NCBI GenBank assembly: GCA_934293375.1 | Contig: CAKQYS010000005.1 | Coordinates: forward strand, 62,001-126,000 | DNA from: an uncultured Lachnospiraceae bacterium | GTDB lineage: Bacteria; Bacillota; Clostridia; Lachnospirales; Lachnospiraceae | Length of the DNA: 64,000 nt | Reading direction: 5' to 3' | Shown: one piece after another, positions 1 through 6,654 of the stretch | Numbering within the stretch: the stretch's first letter is position 1 | Layout: every line of letters starts with the position of its first letter | Position numbers and translations under genes: made by a program | The notes under the pieces: model-generated | Database searches by the model: none | What the model was told of the DNA's origin: nothing | What the model saw: only the letters and a program-made list of their open reading frames with translations

Positions 1-776
1 GTTGTGATGGAAACGATAGATGGCATAACATTTGCTGCTACATCTGACACATCATATGCAAGTACCTTTCCATCTGCCACTGTCGATGCATTCTCGACAT
101 CCTTCACCGTCTGCTTATCCTGCTTTGCTGTGCCGGAGCCTGTCGCATGATCATATGCGATATCCAGTCCCTTAAAAGAACCAGCTGCTACCAGACCACC
201 TATCACTGCGATTGCTACCGTTTTCTTCCATGTCATGCCTGTTCCCGGCTTCTTCTCCTTGCTATGCTGGTGATGCTTTCTACGCTTCACTTCCGGCTCA
301 GGTGGATTGGTCGGAGAAGCACCATATGTCTGATAAGCTGTTCCTGTATAGGCTGTGTCTGTCTGTGCATTCTGCTGTCCTGCATTGTATGTGCCCTGCT
401 GTGTATTCTGCTGGTTCTGATTCGTATTCGCATGGAACTGATGCACATTGGAGCTATAGCTGCCACTTTGGGAACCTGCTGTATACCCTGCAACATTTTC
501 CACTCTGTGATTCTGATTCAGGCTCTCTGATCCGTAAACACTCTGCTGAGCACTTGCTTCTCCCTCACCTGACTGCGTATTCTGCAAATTTACCTGTCCA
601 GCCTGTGATGTTGTATTCTGTACATTCTGTGTACCGGATTCAGTCTGCATATTCTGTCCATTCTGCACACCGGTCTCAGCCTGCATATTCTGCTGTCCTG
701 CTTGCGGATTTACATTGTCTACATTTCCATTTCCTGTCTGATCCTGATTGAATCCATTCTCATAATTCTCGTTCAT
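1..776 (-). CDS. HtrA/DegP-like membrane-anchored serine protease, N-terminal part (runs off left edge)
   Basis: The frame is open from an ATG at 774-776 (AAGGGAG ribosome site just upstream) to base 1, giving the first 258 residues. The first 160 or so are Q/N/G-rich with near-repeats of the type QNMQ-[AT]-E-[ST]-G, followed by a basic stretch (KRRKHHQHSKEKK) and one hydrophobic segment (about 190-210) that would anchor the protein with a short N-terminus inside the cell. The last visible residues (DVAANVMPSIVSIT) match the start of the trypsin-like domain of HtrA proteases, which degrade misfolded exported proteins. The catalytic triad and PDZ domain would lie outside the window, so the assignment rests on architecture and that short match. 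A low-complexity cytoplasmic tail before the anchor is common in clostridial HtrA proteins. Confidence 0.8.
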   Translation of the reverse strand, partial: MNENYENGFNQDQTGNGNVDNVNPQAGQQNMQAETGVQNGQNMQTESGTQNVQNTTSQAGQVNLQNTQSGEGEASAQQSVYGSESLNQNHRVENVAGYTAGSQSGSYSSNVHQFHANTNQNQQNTQQGTYNAGQQNAQTDTAYTGTAYQTYGASPTNPPEPEVKRRKHHQHSKEKKPGTGMTWKKTVAIAVIGGLVAAGSFKGLDIAYDHATGSGTAKQDKQTVKDVENASTVADGKVLAYDVSDVAANVMPSIVSIT

Positions 777-840
777 ATTGAACAACTCCCTTCTATATGT
801 ATCTTACATCGTATGATGTGTTTTCCTTTTAACATTTCCT

Positions 841-873
841 ATAGTAACAGCATTTTGTGACCCAATTGTGACC
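841..873 (-). promoter_or_regulatory. Direct-repeat operator and weak promoter of the htrA-like gene
   Basis: On the minus strand the heptamer GGTCACA occurs twice (867-873 and 856-862) separated by 4 bp, an 11-bp period that puts both copies on one DNA face. A possible -10 hexamer TACTAT lies at 841-846. The expected -35 position is occupied by the repeats and has a poor match. A 7-N4-7 direct repeat over the -35 is the arrangement used by OmpR/PhoB-type response regulators, which would suit a stress-controlled htrA. The regulator is not in the window; this is inference. Confidence 0.45.
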
Positions 874-944
874 AAACTATAGTAAATCTGTGTTTAAGAG
901 TTGTTTTTCCTGTGTTCAGCATTTATAATTGAGAGCATCTATAT

Positions 945-1178
945 GAGATCCCTTATGTTTACTGCACAATGTGTCTAAAAAAATGGAGATTCCAGCAATT
1001 TGGTACTTTGCCCCATGGATAATGCACACCTTCGGGGAACTCGCCCGGCACCGAAAAAATGAAATAACAGGTGCCGGCTCAGACACCCCTACGGTGTGCA
1101 ATCAGGGCAAAGCACTTCAAAATGCGGAATCGCACATTTTTTCAGCACAATTATTGTACGGTAAACATAAGGGATCTC
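945..1178. repeat. 234-bp foldback (MITE-like) element or giant hairpin
   Basis: The ends are a perfect 18-bp inverted repeat (945-962 and 1161-1178, GAGATCCCTTATGTTTAC). The homology continues inward: GATTCC, CTTTGCCC, GCACACC and CCGGCACC blocks on the left recur in order as reverse complement on the right, so the whole segment folds into one imperfect hairpin with a loop near 1053-1070. No open frame inside looks like a protein, and no convincing target duplication is seen at the ends. It could be a non-autonomous mobile element, or a structured leader for the small gene that begins 35 bp downstream. Confidence 0.8.
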
Positions 1179-1212
1179 CAGATACTTATTAGATGAAATG
1201 GAGGATGGATAC

Positions 1213-1482
1213 ATGCGTATTTGGGGTAAAATTATGAAAGAGAATAAACTGATCAAAGATACGGTTGTAGAATTATATGATCATGAAATGACCCGGACAA
1301 AGAAGGTTTACCGGGCATTGGAGCAGATGTGTGAAACTTTTGATCTGGCAACACCGATCTGGTTAGAACAAAACAAGCAGGATTTTATACGGCATGCCAG
1401 AACCCGTTTCACACAGGATAACTTTATCGAATCGATTGCGTTCGATTATCTTGATTTTCATGTGATTGAAGAAGATTATTAG
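1213..1482 (+). CDS. Conserved small protein of unknown function (89 aa)
   Basis: The chosen start is the ATG at 1213, eight bases after GGAGG; an ATG 15 bp upstream overlaps that ribosome site. The product is soluble and charged, with no signal peptide or membrane segment. It begins MRIWGK and ends in an acidic tail (VIEEDY), with a central RTKKVYRALEQMCETFDL stretch. I believe similar proteins (RTHKVFxAL, RFTQDNFIExIxFDYL) are widespread in Lachnospiraceae, but I know no function. It is alone on this strand, directly behind the foldback element, which may carry its promoter or shape its 5' end, and it converges on the AlkD-like gene. Confidence 0.7.
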   Translation: MRIWGKIMKENKLIKDTVVELYDHEMTRTKKVYRALEQMCETFDLATPIWLEQNKQDFIRHARTRFTQDNFIESIAFDYLDFHVIEEDY

Positions 1483-1499
1483 CAGATGTGCAGAGTTCA

Positions 1500-2174
1500 T
1501 TATCGCAGTGACTTCAGATACAGCTTCTGCTCCTTCGTGATCCGGTAACTCTCTACCGCCTTCTGAATTGTTTTTCTGTGTACCCATGGGGACAGCTTCT
1601 GCTCCGTCAGGTATGAAATCACCGCATCCCACTGCTTTGCCAGCGCTGTTGCAAAATACCAGGCAATCATCATATTCACATAGTATTCTTCTGATTGCAC
1701 ACCGGCAACCAGCTTCGCATATTCCGGCAAAAATTTGTCATCCAGATATAATCGCATCAAAAGTCCGATTCCATACCGCACGGTATAAGGATGTGCCGAG
1801 GCAATCCATTGCCGGATTGAAGGCAGCAATTCCTCTGTATGCGTTGCAAAGCATTTCGGTACCGGCAGATCACAGGTTGCCCAATTATCAATATACGGCA
1901 GGAATTCCGCAATCTTTGTCAGGCAGATATCATAATCCCGGATACCGGTGATCAATAACATATGCAGGTTATTTTCTTCATAATACTGATGTGGAAGCTG
2001 CTTCAGAAAGCATTCCGCATCCTCCGTTGCCGCAAATTCTTTGGCAAATTTGCGCAAAACCGGTGTTCGGATCCCGATCACACATGCCTTATCAATACCC
2101 GGCATCAGTTTACTGTGAAACGCTCTGTAATCCGGATCCTGTAATGTAAATAATCTCTGCTGCAATGCATCCAT
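1500..2174 (-). CDS. DNA alkylation repair protein, AlkD-like glycosylase
   Basis: This 224-residue protein is all-helical in character and matches the AlkD family of HEAT-repeat DNA glycosylases, which remove bulky or cationic alkylpurines such as 3-methyladenine without base flipping. Family features are the N-terminal MPG-IDKACVIGIRTPVLRKFAK block, the W/D pair in YIDNWATCDLPVPK (the aspartate at this point is the conserved catalytic-face residue in AlkD), the RYGIGLLMRLYL helix and the late WYFATAL and RKTIQKAVESYRI repeats. Length is normal for the family. It appears to be a single gene: the upstream neighbour is a pseudogene and the ribosome site (AGGGGG) is moderate. Confidence 0.85.
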   Translation of the reverse strand: MDALQQRLFTLQDPDYRAFHSKLMPGIDKACVIGIRTPVLRKFAKEFAATEDAECFLKQLPHQYYEENNLHMLLITGIRDYDICLTKIAEFLPYIDNWATCDLPVPKCFATHTEELLPSIRQWIASAHPYTVRYGIGLLMRLYLDDKFLPEYAKLVAGVQSEEYYVNMMIAWYFATALAKQWDAVISYLTEQKLSPWVHRKTIQKAVESYRITKEQKLYLKSLR

Positions 2175-2222
2175 ACAATCACTGCCCCCTAATCGTCTTC
2201 TCTATATTTGCTTCTATAATTA

Positions 2223-2548
2223 TTACAGTCTGCCACCATATACCGGGAAGCCACTGCTCGCACCATAGCTCTCGATCTTCTGAAAATGCTTCAACATCTC
2301 CATATCCGCCGCACTGATCTCACCATGTGCAATCGGAGAATATGCTTCCACTGCGATATCATGGTTCTGACACCCTTACCGACACCACATTCATTTCCGT
2401 AAGCCTGTGCCGTATCAATATGTCTGTAGCCAAGCTTCACTGCCGCCTTCACGGCATCTGCTGCTTTGTTGTCCTCAAGAAACCATGTACCAAGTCCCAA
2501 CTGTGGAATCTGCACACCATTATGTAGTGTTAATACTTTGTTATACAT
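2223..2548 (-). pseudogene. Aldo/keto reductase remnant with two internal deletions
   Basis: The 5' end is intact, with AGGAGG eight bases before ATG 2548 and the family N-terminus (GVQIPQLGLGTW, then GYRHIDTAQAYGNE with the catalytic Asp and Tyr). After GVGKGVR the frame shifts. In another frame the sequence resumes as HDIAVEAYSPIAHGE, a late-barrel motif, and then jumps to ISAADMEMLKHFQKI-ESYG and the C-terminal SSGFPVYGGRL, ending at TAA 2223-2225. A complete enzyme has about 280 residues; here about 170 are missing, including the catalytic Lys and His. Two deletions, one out of frame, explain the structure. It was probably an NAD(P)H-dependent carbonyl reductase. Confidence 0.8.
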
Positions 2549-2601
2549 AAAATAAACCTCCTGATTTCATATAATAACAGTTATAACACTTAGAGTTAGA
2601 T

Positions 2602-2816
2602 TTAAGTCAACAAGAACTCTGCAATATCCGCATCAATCCCGACCGCCTTGTCCATCAGGGCTGGCGGGATCTCTGCCTGGCCCCGGTTCACACAGACATA
2701 AAAGGCGTGCTGCCAGCTCTGTAGGAATCTTCATAGCAGGCGTGCCATGCTCCGGCTTCACGAGAATGCCATCTTTGATTACAAATTCCTGACACAATAG
2801 CTTCTCTTTCACAAGC
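2602..2816 (-). pseudogene. SirTM-like sirtuin remnant (C-terminal pieces only)
   Basis: Directly after the macrodomain stop codon, the minus strand reads LVKEKLLCQEFVIKDGILVKPEHG and MKIPTEL, resembling the segment before the zinc site of M-class sirtuins. After a frame change it reads HAFYVCVNRGQAEIPPALMD and KAVGIDADIAEFLLT with a stop at 2602-2604, resembling their C-terminus. The NAD-binding Rossmann half, the catalytic His region and the zinc cysteines are gone. SirTM enzymes are ADP-ribosyl transferases encoded next to Zn-macrodomain hydrolases in several Firmicutes, and that partner is immediately upstream here, which supports the call. The match was made by eye from memory of the family. 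Confidence 0.65.
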
Positions 2817-3596
2817 CTAAGCGCCTCCGAGTAATTCTCTATAGATCTGTTCACCTTCTTCTTTAAAAACATTAAATATCACCTTCATTTCCGAATCGGT
2901 CTCCATTTTATATTTCCTTACCGTCTGTACCGCGATCCGAGCTGCCACTTCGTTCGGAAACAGAAACACTCCGGTCGATATACAACAAAACGCAATACTT
3001 TGCACTGCATTTTCCTCTGCAATACGAAGACATGCTGTATAGCAGGAGGCCAGCAGCCGTTCATGTTCCCTCGTCAATCTGCCCTGTACAATCGGACCGA
3101 CCGTGTGAATGACATAATCACATGGCAGATTATACGAGAGTGTGATCTTCGCCTGTCCTGTCGGCTCCGCATGTCCCTGTCTCTGCATGATATCCGCACA
3201 TTCATTTCGCAACTGGACGCCGGCAAATGTATGAATACAATTATCAATGCAGTTATGACATGGCTGGTAGCAGCCTGTCATCCCACTATTCGCAGCATTT
3301 ACAATCGCACCCACACAGAGTCTCGTGATATCCCCACGCCAAAGATACAGATCCTTCTGCAGTTCCTCCATATCCTGTAAGGTGACAACCCCACGCATCG
3401 CATTTTCCTGCTGTAAATAGGCATCCTGCACTTTTCTGTAGGCTTCTGTGACAGGCGCCGGCATACGGACATTCATCAGGCTTCTGAGCAGTCTTTTTTG
3501 TGCCTCTTCCTCTGTGGGAATCTGCATCTTTGCATATGCCGGCTGCTCTGCAAGCAGTTGCCGGATCAGATAAATGCGTCTTTCATTTTGGTCCAT
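2817..3596 (-). CDS. Zn-dependent macrodomain protein-ADP-ribose hydrolase
   Basis: This 259-residue protein has an N-terminal helical region (1-80) followed by a macrodomain. The ADP-ribose-binding motifs are clear: RLCVGAIVNAANSGMTGC, the loop PCHNCIDNCIHTFAGVQLR that carries the zinc-binding Cys/His residues of the Zn-macro class, YVIHTVGPIV, and the phosphate loop SIAFCCISTGVFLFPNE. Such enzymes (for example SAV0325 and SpyMacro) reverse mono-ADP-ribosylation, classically that set by a SirTM sirtuin on a lipoylated GcvH-like carrier. The gene starts 4 bp after the flavin/ferredoxin gene, so the two share a transcript. Its sirtuin partner downstream is decayed, leaving the hydrolase without its usual writer in this window. 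Confidence 0.88.
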   Translation of the reverse strand: MDQNERRIYLIRQLLAEQPAYAKMQIPTEEEAQKRLLRSLMNVRMPAPVTEAYRKVQDAYLQQENAMRGVVTLQDMEELQKDLYLWRGDITRLCVGAIVNAANSGMTGCYQPCHNCIDNCIHTFAGVQLRNECADIMQRQGHAEPTGQAKITLSYNLPCDYVIHTVGPIVQGRLTREHERLLASCYTACLRIAEENAVQSIAFCCISTGVFLFPNEVAARIAVQTVRKYKMETDSEMKVIFNVFKEEGEQIYRELLGGA

Positions 3597-3600
3597 TTTC

Positions 3601-4212
3601 TCATCTTCTTTCTATTGCTTTCACCGGACAATGTTCATAACAATTTCCGCAGTGCAGACAGTGATTCTGCGAAATACGATATGGCGTGCCCGGCACAATG
3701 CACCGCTGCGGACAGTGATCCGCACACGCTCCGCATCCAACGCAGGCATCTGTTATGCAGAATCCTTTTTCTTTAATTGTAACATCTCCCAGCACATATG
3801 TCTCCCGAAAAATGGGATTGACTCCAAGATGAAAATATTCCACCTGTGCCCGGTCTATGCAGAATATCATGCCGATCTGTCTTGTATCCCCCGGATATAC
3901 ATTCGCAAGATACGGCTGTTCTTCAAATATAATATCCCGCCAGTGCGCCTGTGACGCTTGTGGGACTGCATATGCCCTGCCGGACAACCGGATCATCTCC
4001 TTATATTTCGTATAACATAAGATCTGCACTCTGCCATCCTTTTGCAATTCCTTGCAGAAATCCTTACCTCTTGCCGTAAAAAAATACAATGCATCTTCTT
4101 CATAGTGAATTGCACTGATATTTCTGATCCGCGGCGCACCTTCGCCATCAACTGTTGCAAATGCCAGCACGCCAACCAGTTGCATCTTTTTAAAGCATGT
4201 TGCCAAATCCAT
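3601..4212 (-). CDS. Pyridoxamine 5'-phosphate oxidase-like flavin protein fused to a 2[4Fe-4S] ferredoxin domain
   Basis: Residues 1-130 form an FMN-binding split barrel of the PPOX type (GVLAFATVDGEGAPRIRNIS, then ALYFFTARGKDFCKEL and MIRLSGRA). Residues 150-203 carry two ferredoxin motifs, CVGCGACADHCP and CLHCGNCYEHCP, each able to hold a [4Fe-4S] cluster. Such fusions in anaerobes are probably small flavin reductases fed by ferredoxin; the substrate is unknown. The start ATG at 4212 has a GAGGTGGAG ribosome site. Upstream is a truncated nitroreductase frame and 4 bp downstream is the macrodomain gene, so it sits in a formerly larger redox/ADP-ribose operon. The gene itself looks intact. 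Confidence 0.82.
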   Translation of the reverse strand: MDLATCFKKMQLVGVLAFATVDGEGAPRIRNISAIHYEEDALYFFTARGKDFCKELQKDGRVQILCYTKYKEMIRLSGRAYAVPQASQAHWRDIIFEEQPYLANVYPGDTRQIGMIFCIDRAQVEYFHLGVNPIFRETYVLGDVTIKEKGFCITDACVGCGACADHCPQRCIVPGTPYRISQNHCLHCGNCYEHCPVKAIERR

Positions 4213-4224
4213 CGAACTCCACCT

Positions 4225-4323
4225 CTATTCTATTATCACAATCCTGCCGGATTTCCTTGGTTTTCTATGCAGCGGCTCTTCCGTATATTTTCTGATTGCA
4301 TGTCTCTCCTTGATAATATCCAT
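4225..4323 (-). pseudogene. Nitroreductase remnant (N-terminal stub)
   Basis: A 32-residue frame starts with ATG 4323, overlapping the stop of the radical SAM remnant (TAATG). It reads MDIIKERHAIRKYTEEPL, the classic start of nitroreductase-family FMN enzymes in which the RxxRxY motif contacts the flavin phosphate. It then departs from the family and stops at 4225. A real nitroreductase has about 170-200 residues, so this is the leftover of a gene deleted down to its first exon-sized piece. The overlap with the preceding stop suggests it was translationally coupled in an old operon. Confidence 0.65.
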
Positions 4324-5048
4324 TAACATGGGAGCACCTCCCCTGTAATCTCATTTTTCGTCTTCCAGCATTGCGGATCTGCCCCATAAAAATCACCGTG
4401 TGTGCCATTCGCAACTGCCGGGCAGCCCCTGCACCATGCACAAAGCTCACATTTGCTGCATTTTGTAAACTGATCATATGCCCGGTACTTCTCCATCTGG
4501 CAGATCCAGACATCCGCCAGTCTGTCCTCAAATATATTTGCCACCTTACTGTCTGTCACTCTGCGGCATGCCATGATATCGCCATTGGAGGCGATCGTGA
4601 TATGACAGTCTCCACAATGACATCCACCGTATATCATCCCTTCGGCCGCATTTTCCGGTAATCAGAATGTTCCTGTTTCATACGCATACAGTGTCCACAA
4701 ATGATCCTTGCGATTAAAATATGTCTTACAGCCGGCAGCCTCATACGCCTTGTATTTCGCATCACATTGTTGCAGCAGCGTCCTGTATTCCTGTGGTGTC
4801 ATGCTGGTATCCACCTCACCACCTGTCGGCACATAGCGTGAAAAGGCAAAAACAGATGCCTCTGCCTTGACCACAGCATCGATCAGATCCGGAATTTCCG
4901 TTCTATTCGTGTTGGAAACCGTACTCATAATGATGCTCTTGATCCCTGCACGATTGAGGCAACCGATCTTCTCGATCGTCAGATCGTAGCTTCCGGGTTT
5001 TCGGAACCAGTCATGTGTCTTTTTCATCCCGTCTAATGACAGCGGAAC
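4323..5048 (-). pseudogene. Radical SAM/SPASM maturase remnant, 5' truncated with an in-frame TGA
   Basis: From about 5048 the frame reads VPLSLDGMKKTHDWFRKPGSYDLT, a mid-barrel segment of a radical SAM enzyme, and continues for about 120 residues to a TGA at 4662-4664. The same frame then continues LPENAAEGMIYGGCHCGDCH to a cysteine-rich SPASM domain (CSKCELCAWCRGCPAVANG and DPQCWK), ending at 4323. The two halves are separated by one stop codon without a frame change. The CxxxCxxC SAM cluster motif is absent because the 5' end is lost at a junction with an HxlR remnant. Intact relatives use SAM radicals and auxiliary [4Fe-4S] clusters to modify peptides or proteins; the exact family is not assigned. 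Confidence 0.75.
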
Positions 5049-5051
5049 CTT

Positions 5052-5234
5052 TTAATGCGTCCATGGCGTTTTAATGAGCTGAAAAAAAGTCTGGACGGCA
5101 TCATCACGCGGACGGTTTATCCTGAGGTGCCACCCCGTGTAGAATATGCACTGAGCGATCTGGGTGAAACGATGCGCCCCATTTTAAATGCCATGCAGCA
5201 ATGGGGTGAAGACTACAAAAAAACATTTAAATAA
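5052..5234 (+). pseudogene. HxlR-family regulator remnant
   Basis: Reading from 5052, the frame gives RFNELKKSLDGI, part of the winged-helix recognition region of HxlR regulators. It then jumps straight to TRTVYPEVPPRVEYALSDLG and the C-terminal helix RPILNAMQQWGEDYK, ending at TAA 5232-5234. The roughly 20 residues normally between these blocks and the whole first half are missing. HxlR regulators often control neighbouring redox-enzyme genes, such as the nitroreductase and aldo/keto reductase that also decay here. The left end abuts the truncated radical SAM gene, so one deletion probably removed both 5' ends. Confidence 0.78.
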
Positions 5235-5273
5235 CACAAAACTGCACCGGGATTTCTCCCGATGCCTTGTGTT
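5233..5273. terminator. Hairpin terminator between convergent genes
   Basis: An outer AACACAA/TTGTGTT stem encloses an inner CGGGA/TCCCG stem. It lies between the HxlR remnant (+) and the secreted InlB-repeat gene (-) and could serve both. The ACACAAGGCAT half resembles the terminator at 6589-6623. Confidence 0.6.
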
Positions 5274-5287
5274 TTGTCCCAATACTG

Positions 5288-6448
5288 TTATTGAATAGTA
5301 ATCTTCTTTGACTTCGACCATTTTCCCTTTATTTTATATCCTGCCGAATCCCTTTGATATGCCCGTACCCGCAGATAATAGGTCTGTCCTTTCTTCAGGT
5401 TACTTATCTTTCTGGTAAAGATCTGGTTGGATCTGTAGGATTTCATTTTTGTTTTCTTTCCGGCATAATTCTTGGAGGTGGATATCTGCACCTGATAACC
5501 GGTAACCGACTTTACCTTTTTATATTTCACGATTGCAGACCGGTTCTTACTGTCCAGTTTCCGGATGGATGCCCGCGGCACATTGATCTTCTTCCAGTGT
5601 GCATACAAAGTAAGATCCTGCGTCAGCTTTGCCCCCTCACGAATCCGCGTGCCACCTTTTGGTTCTGTATACCAGCCCAGAAACTGATAATGTTTCCTCG
5701 TTGCCTTGAGAGTCTTTATCATCACCGGATGCTTCTCATCAAAATCTATTTCTCCAAGCAACTGATCCCAATGTCCATAATTCTTCATGAATTCCACTGT
5801 GTAGCATCCGTCATCCACCCAGTATGCATAGAAGTCCATGTCCGATTTGATCTTTGTCTTCGGACCCATCTTCTTCCCCTTACCATTCGGCTTCGTATAA
5901 AACCCCATAAACCGATAACCCTTTCGATCCTGTACTTCACTGATATAATCTTCATATATCTCTTTTCCCAGCACAACAGGCTTTTCAAATGCCTCATACC
6001 AATCCTCCTCGACACCATCCATATGAAAATGCACCTCGAAATAGGTTCTAGGCTCTTCTGTCTCCTGCTGTGTTGTTCCACCCGGATCCCATGCTTCGGC
6101 AAATTCCTGCATCTCTTTCATGTCTTCTTCCGTATGCTCTGTTACAGGATATAGAAAAGTATTTTTATAAAATACAGTTGATTTAGTAATACGATATGCC
6201 TCATTGAATGGATCTGAAGTTCTTGTTGTCCAATACCAAAATTTGCTGCCATGTATTGTTTCCGGCTCCCATAAGTTTGCAATGGCATATCCCGGATGTA
6301 TTTTTACTGTATCTCCACCCTCTGTCATATAATGAATATAGATCCAATCTCCATCATCCTCTGTCGTATCCTCTGCCAATACCGGCTGCATAAAACACAT
6401 ACATAAACATAGAATCATACCGATACATAACAATCTATCCTTTTTCAT
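5288..6448 (-). CDS. Secreted InlB B-repeat protein with C-terminal fibronectin-like domain
   Basis: The start used is ATG 6448 (AGAAAGGA site); the in-frame ATG 18 bp upstream lacks one. The 386-residue product has a signal peptide (MKKDRLLCIGMILCLCMCF..AEDT). An acidic region follows (30-140), then two Listeria-Bacteroides (InlB B/Flg_new) repeats ending YRFMGFYTKPNGKG..YAYW and YQFLGWYTEPKGG..LYAHW. A basic C-terminal domain (about 290-386, VTGYQVQISTSKN..YYLRVRAY) looks like a fibronectin type III fold. No LPxTG motif or membrane tail is present, so it is probably released or held by the basic C-terminus. Function is unknown; the repeats are usually in adhesins and cell-wall proteins. It is transcribed alone. 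Confidence 0.8.
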   Translation of the reverse strand: MKKDRLLCIGMILCLCMCFMQPVLAEDTTEDDGDWIYIHYMTEGGDTVKIHPGYAIANLWEPETIHGSKFWYWTTRTSDPFNEAYRITKSTVFYKNTFLYPVTEHTEEDMKEMQEFAEAWDPGGTTQQETEEPRTYFEVHFHMDGVEEDWYEAFEKPVVLGKEIYEDYISEVQDRKGYRFMGFYTKPNGKGKKMGPKTKIKSDMDFYAYWVDDGCYTVEFMKNYGHWDQLLGEIDFDEKHPVMIKTLKATRKHYQFLGWYTEPKGGTRIREGAKLTQDLTLYAHWKKINVPRASIRKLDSKNRSAIVKYKKVKSVTGYQVQISTSKNYAGKKTKMKSYRSNQIFTRKISNLKKGQTYYLRVRAYQRDSAGYKIKGKWSKSKKITIQ

Positions 6449-6588
6449 AGTCCTTTCTCCCCTCATCTTTTTCCGAGATATATCTTCTTAACTTGTGACC
6501 AGTTATGTATTATACGGATATGTTCTGCCTTTTTATGGAAAAAAGGAAAATGTCAGATTAAGGTCTTGCATAACACAACTACGATTCA

Positions 6589-6623
6589 CAAAAAAACACA
6601 AGGCACATCTCTATGCCTTGTGT
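6589..6623 (-). terminator. Rho-independent terminator of the MarR-ABC exporter operon
   Basis: A perfect 10-bp stem ACACAAGGCA/TGCCTTGTGT (6596-6605 and 6614-6623) is followed on the minus strand by a run of six to seven T, 32 bp after the last exporter gene. Confidence 0.9.
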
Positions 6624-6654
6624 GTTCTCTCTATACTGTATGACGCATATCCGG

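Noticed and set aside
916..1192. Overlapping short frames on both strands
   Set aside because: They lie on the two arms of the foldback element, and their shape follows the palindrome rather than a protein.
4662..4664. In-frame TGA as a selenocysteine codon
   Set aside because: No SECIS-like hairpin was evident after it, the position is between domains, not at a catalytic Cys, and the 5' half of the gene is missing.
5354..6154. Long plus-strand open frame opposite the InlB-repeat gene
   Set aside because: It is antisense to a protein with clear repeats and signal peptide, lacks a ribosome site and has no recognisable motifs.
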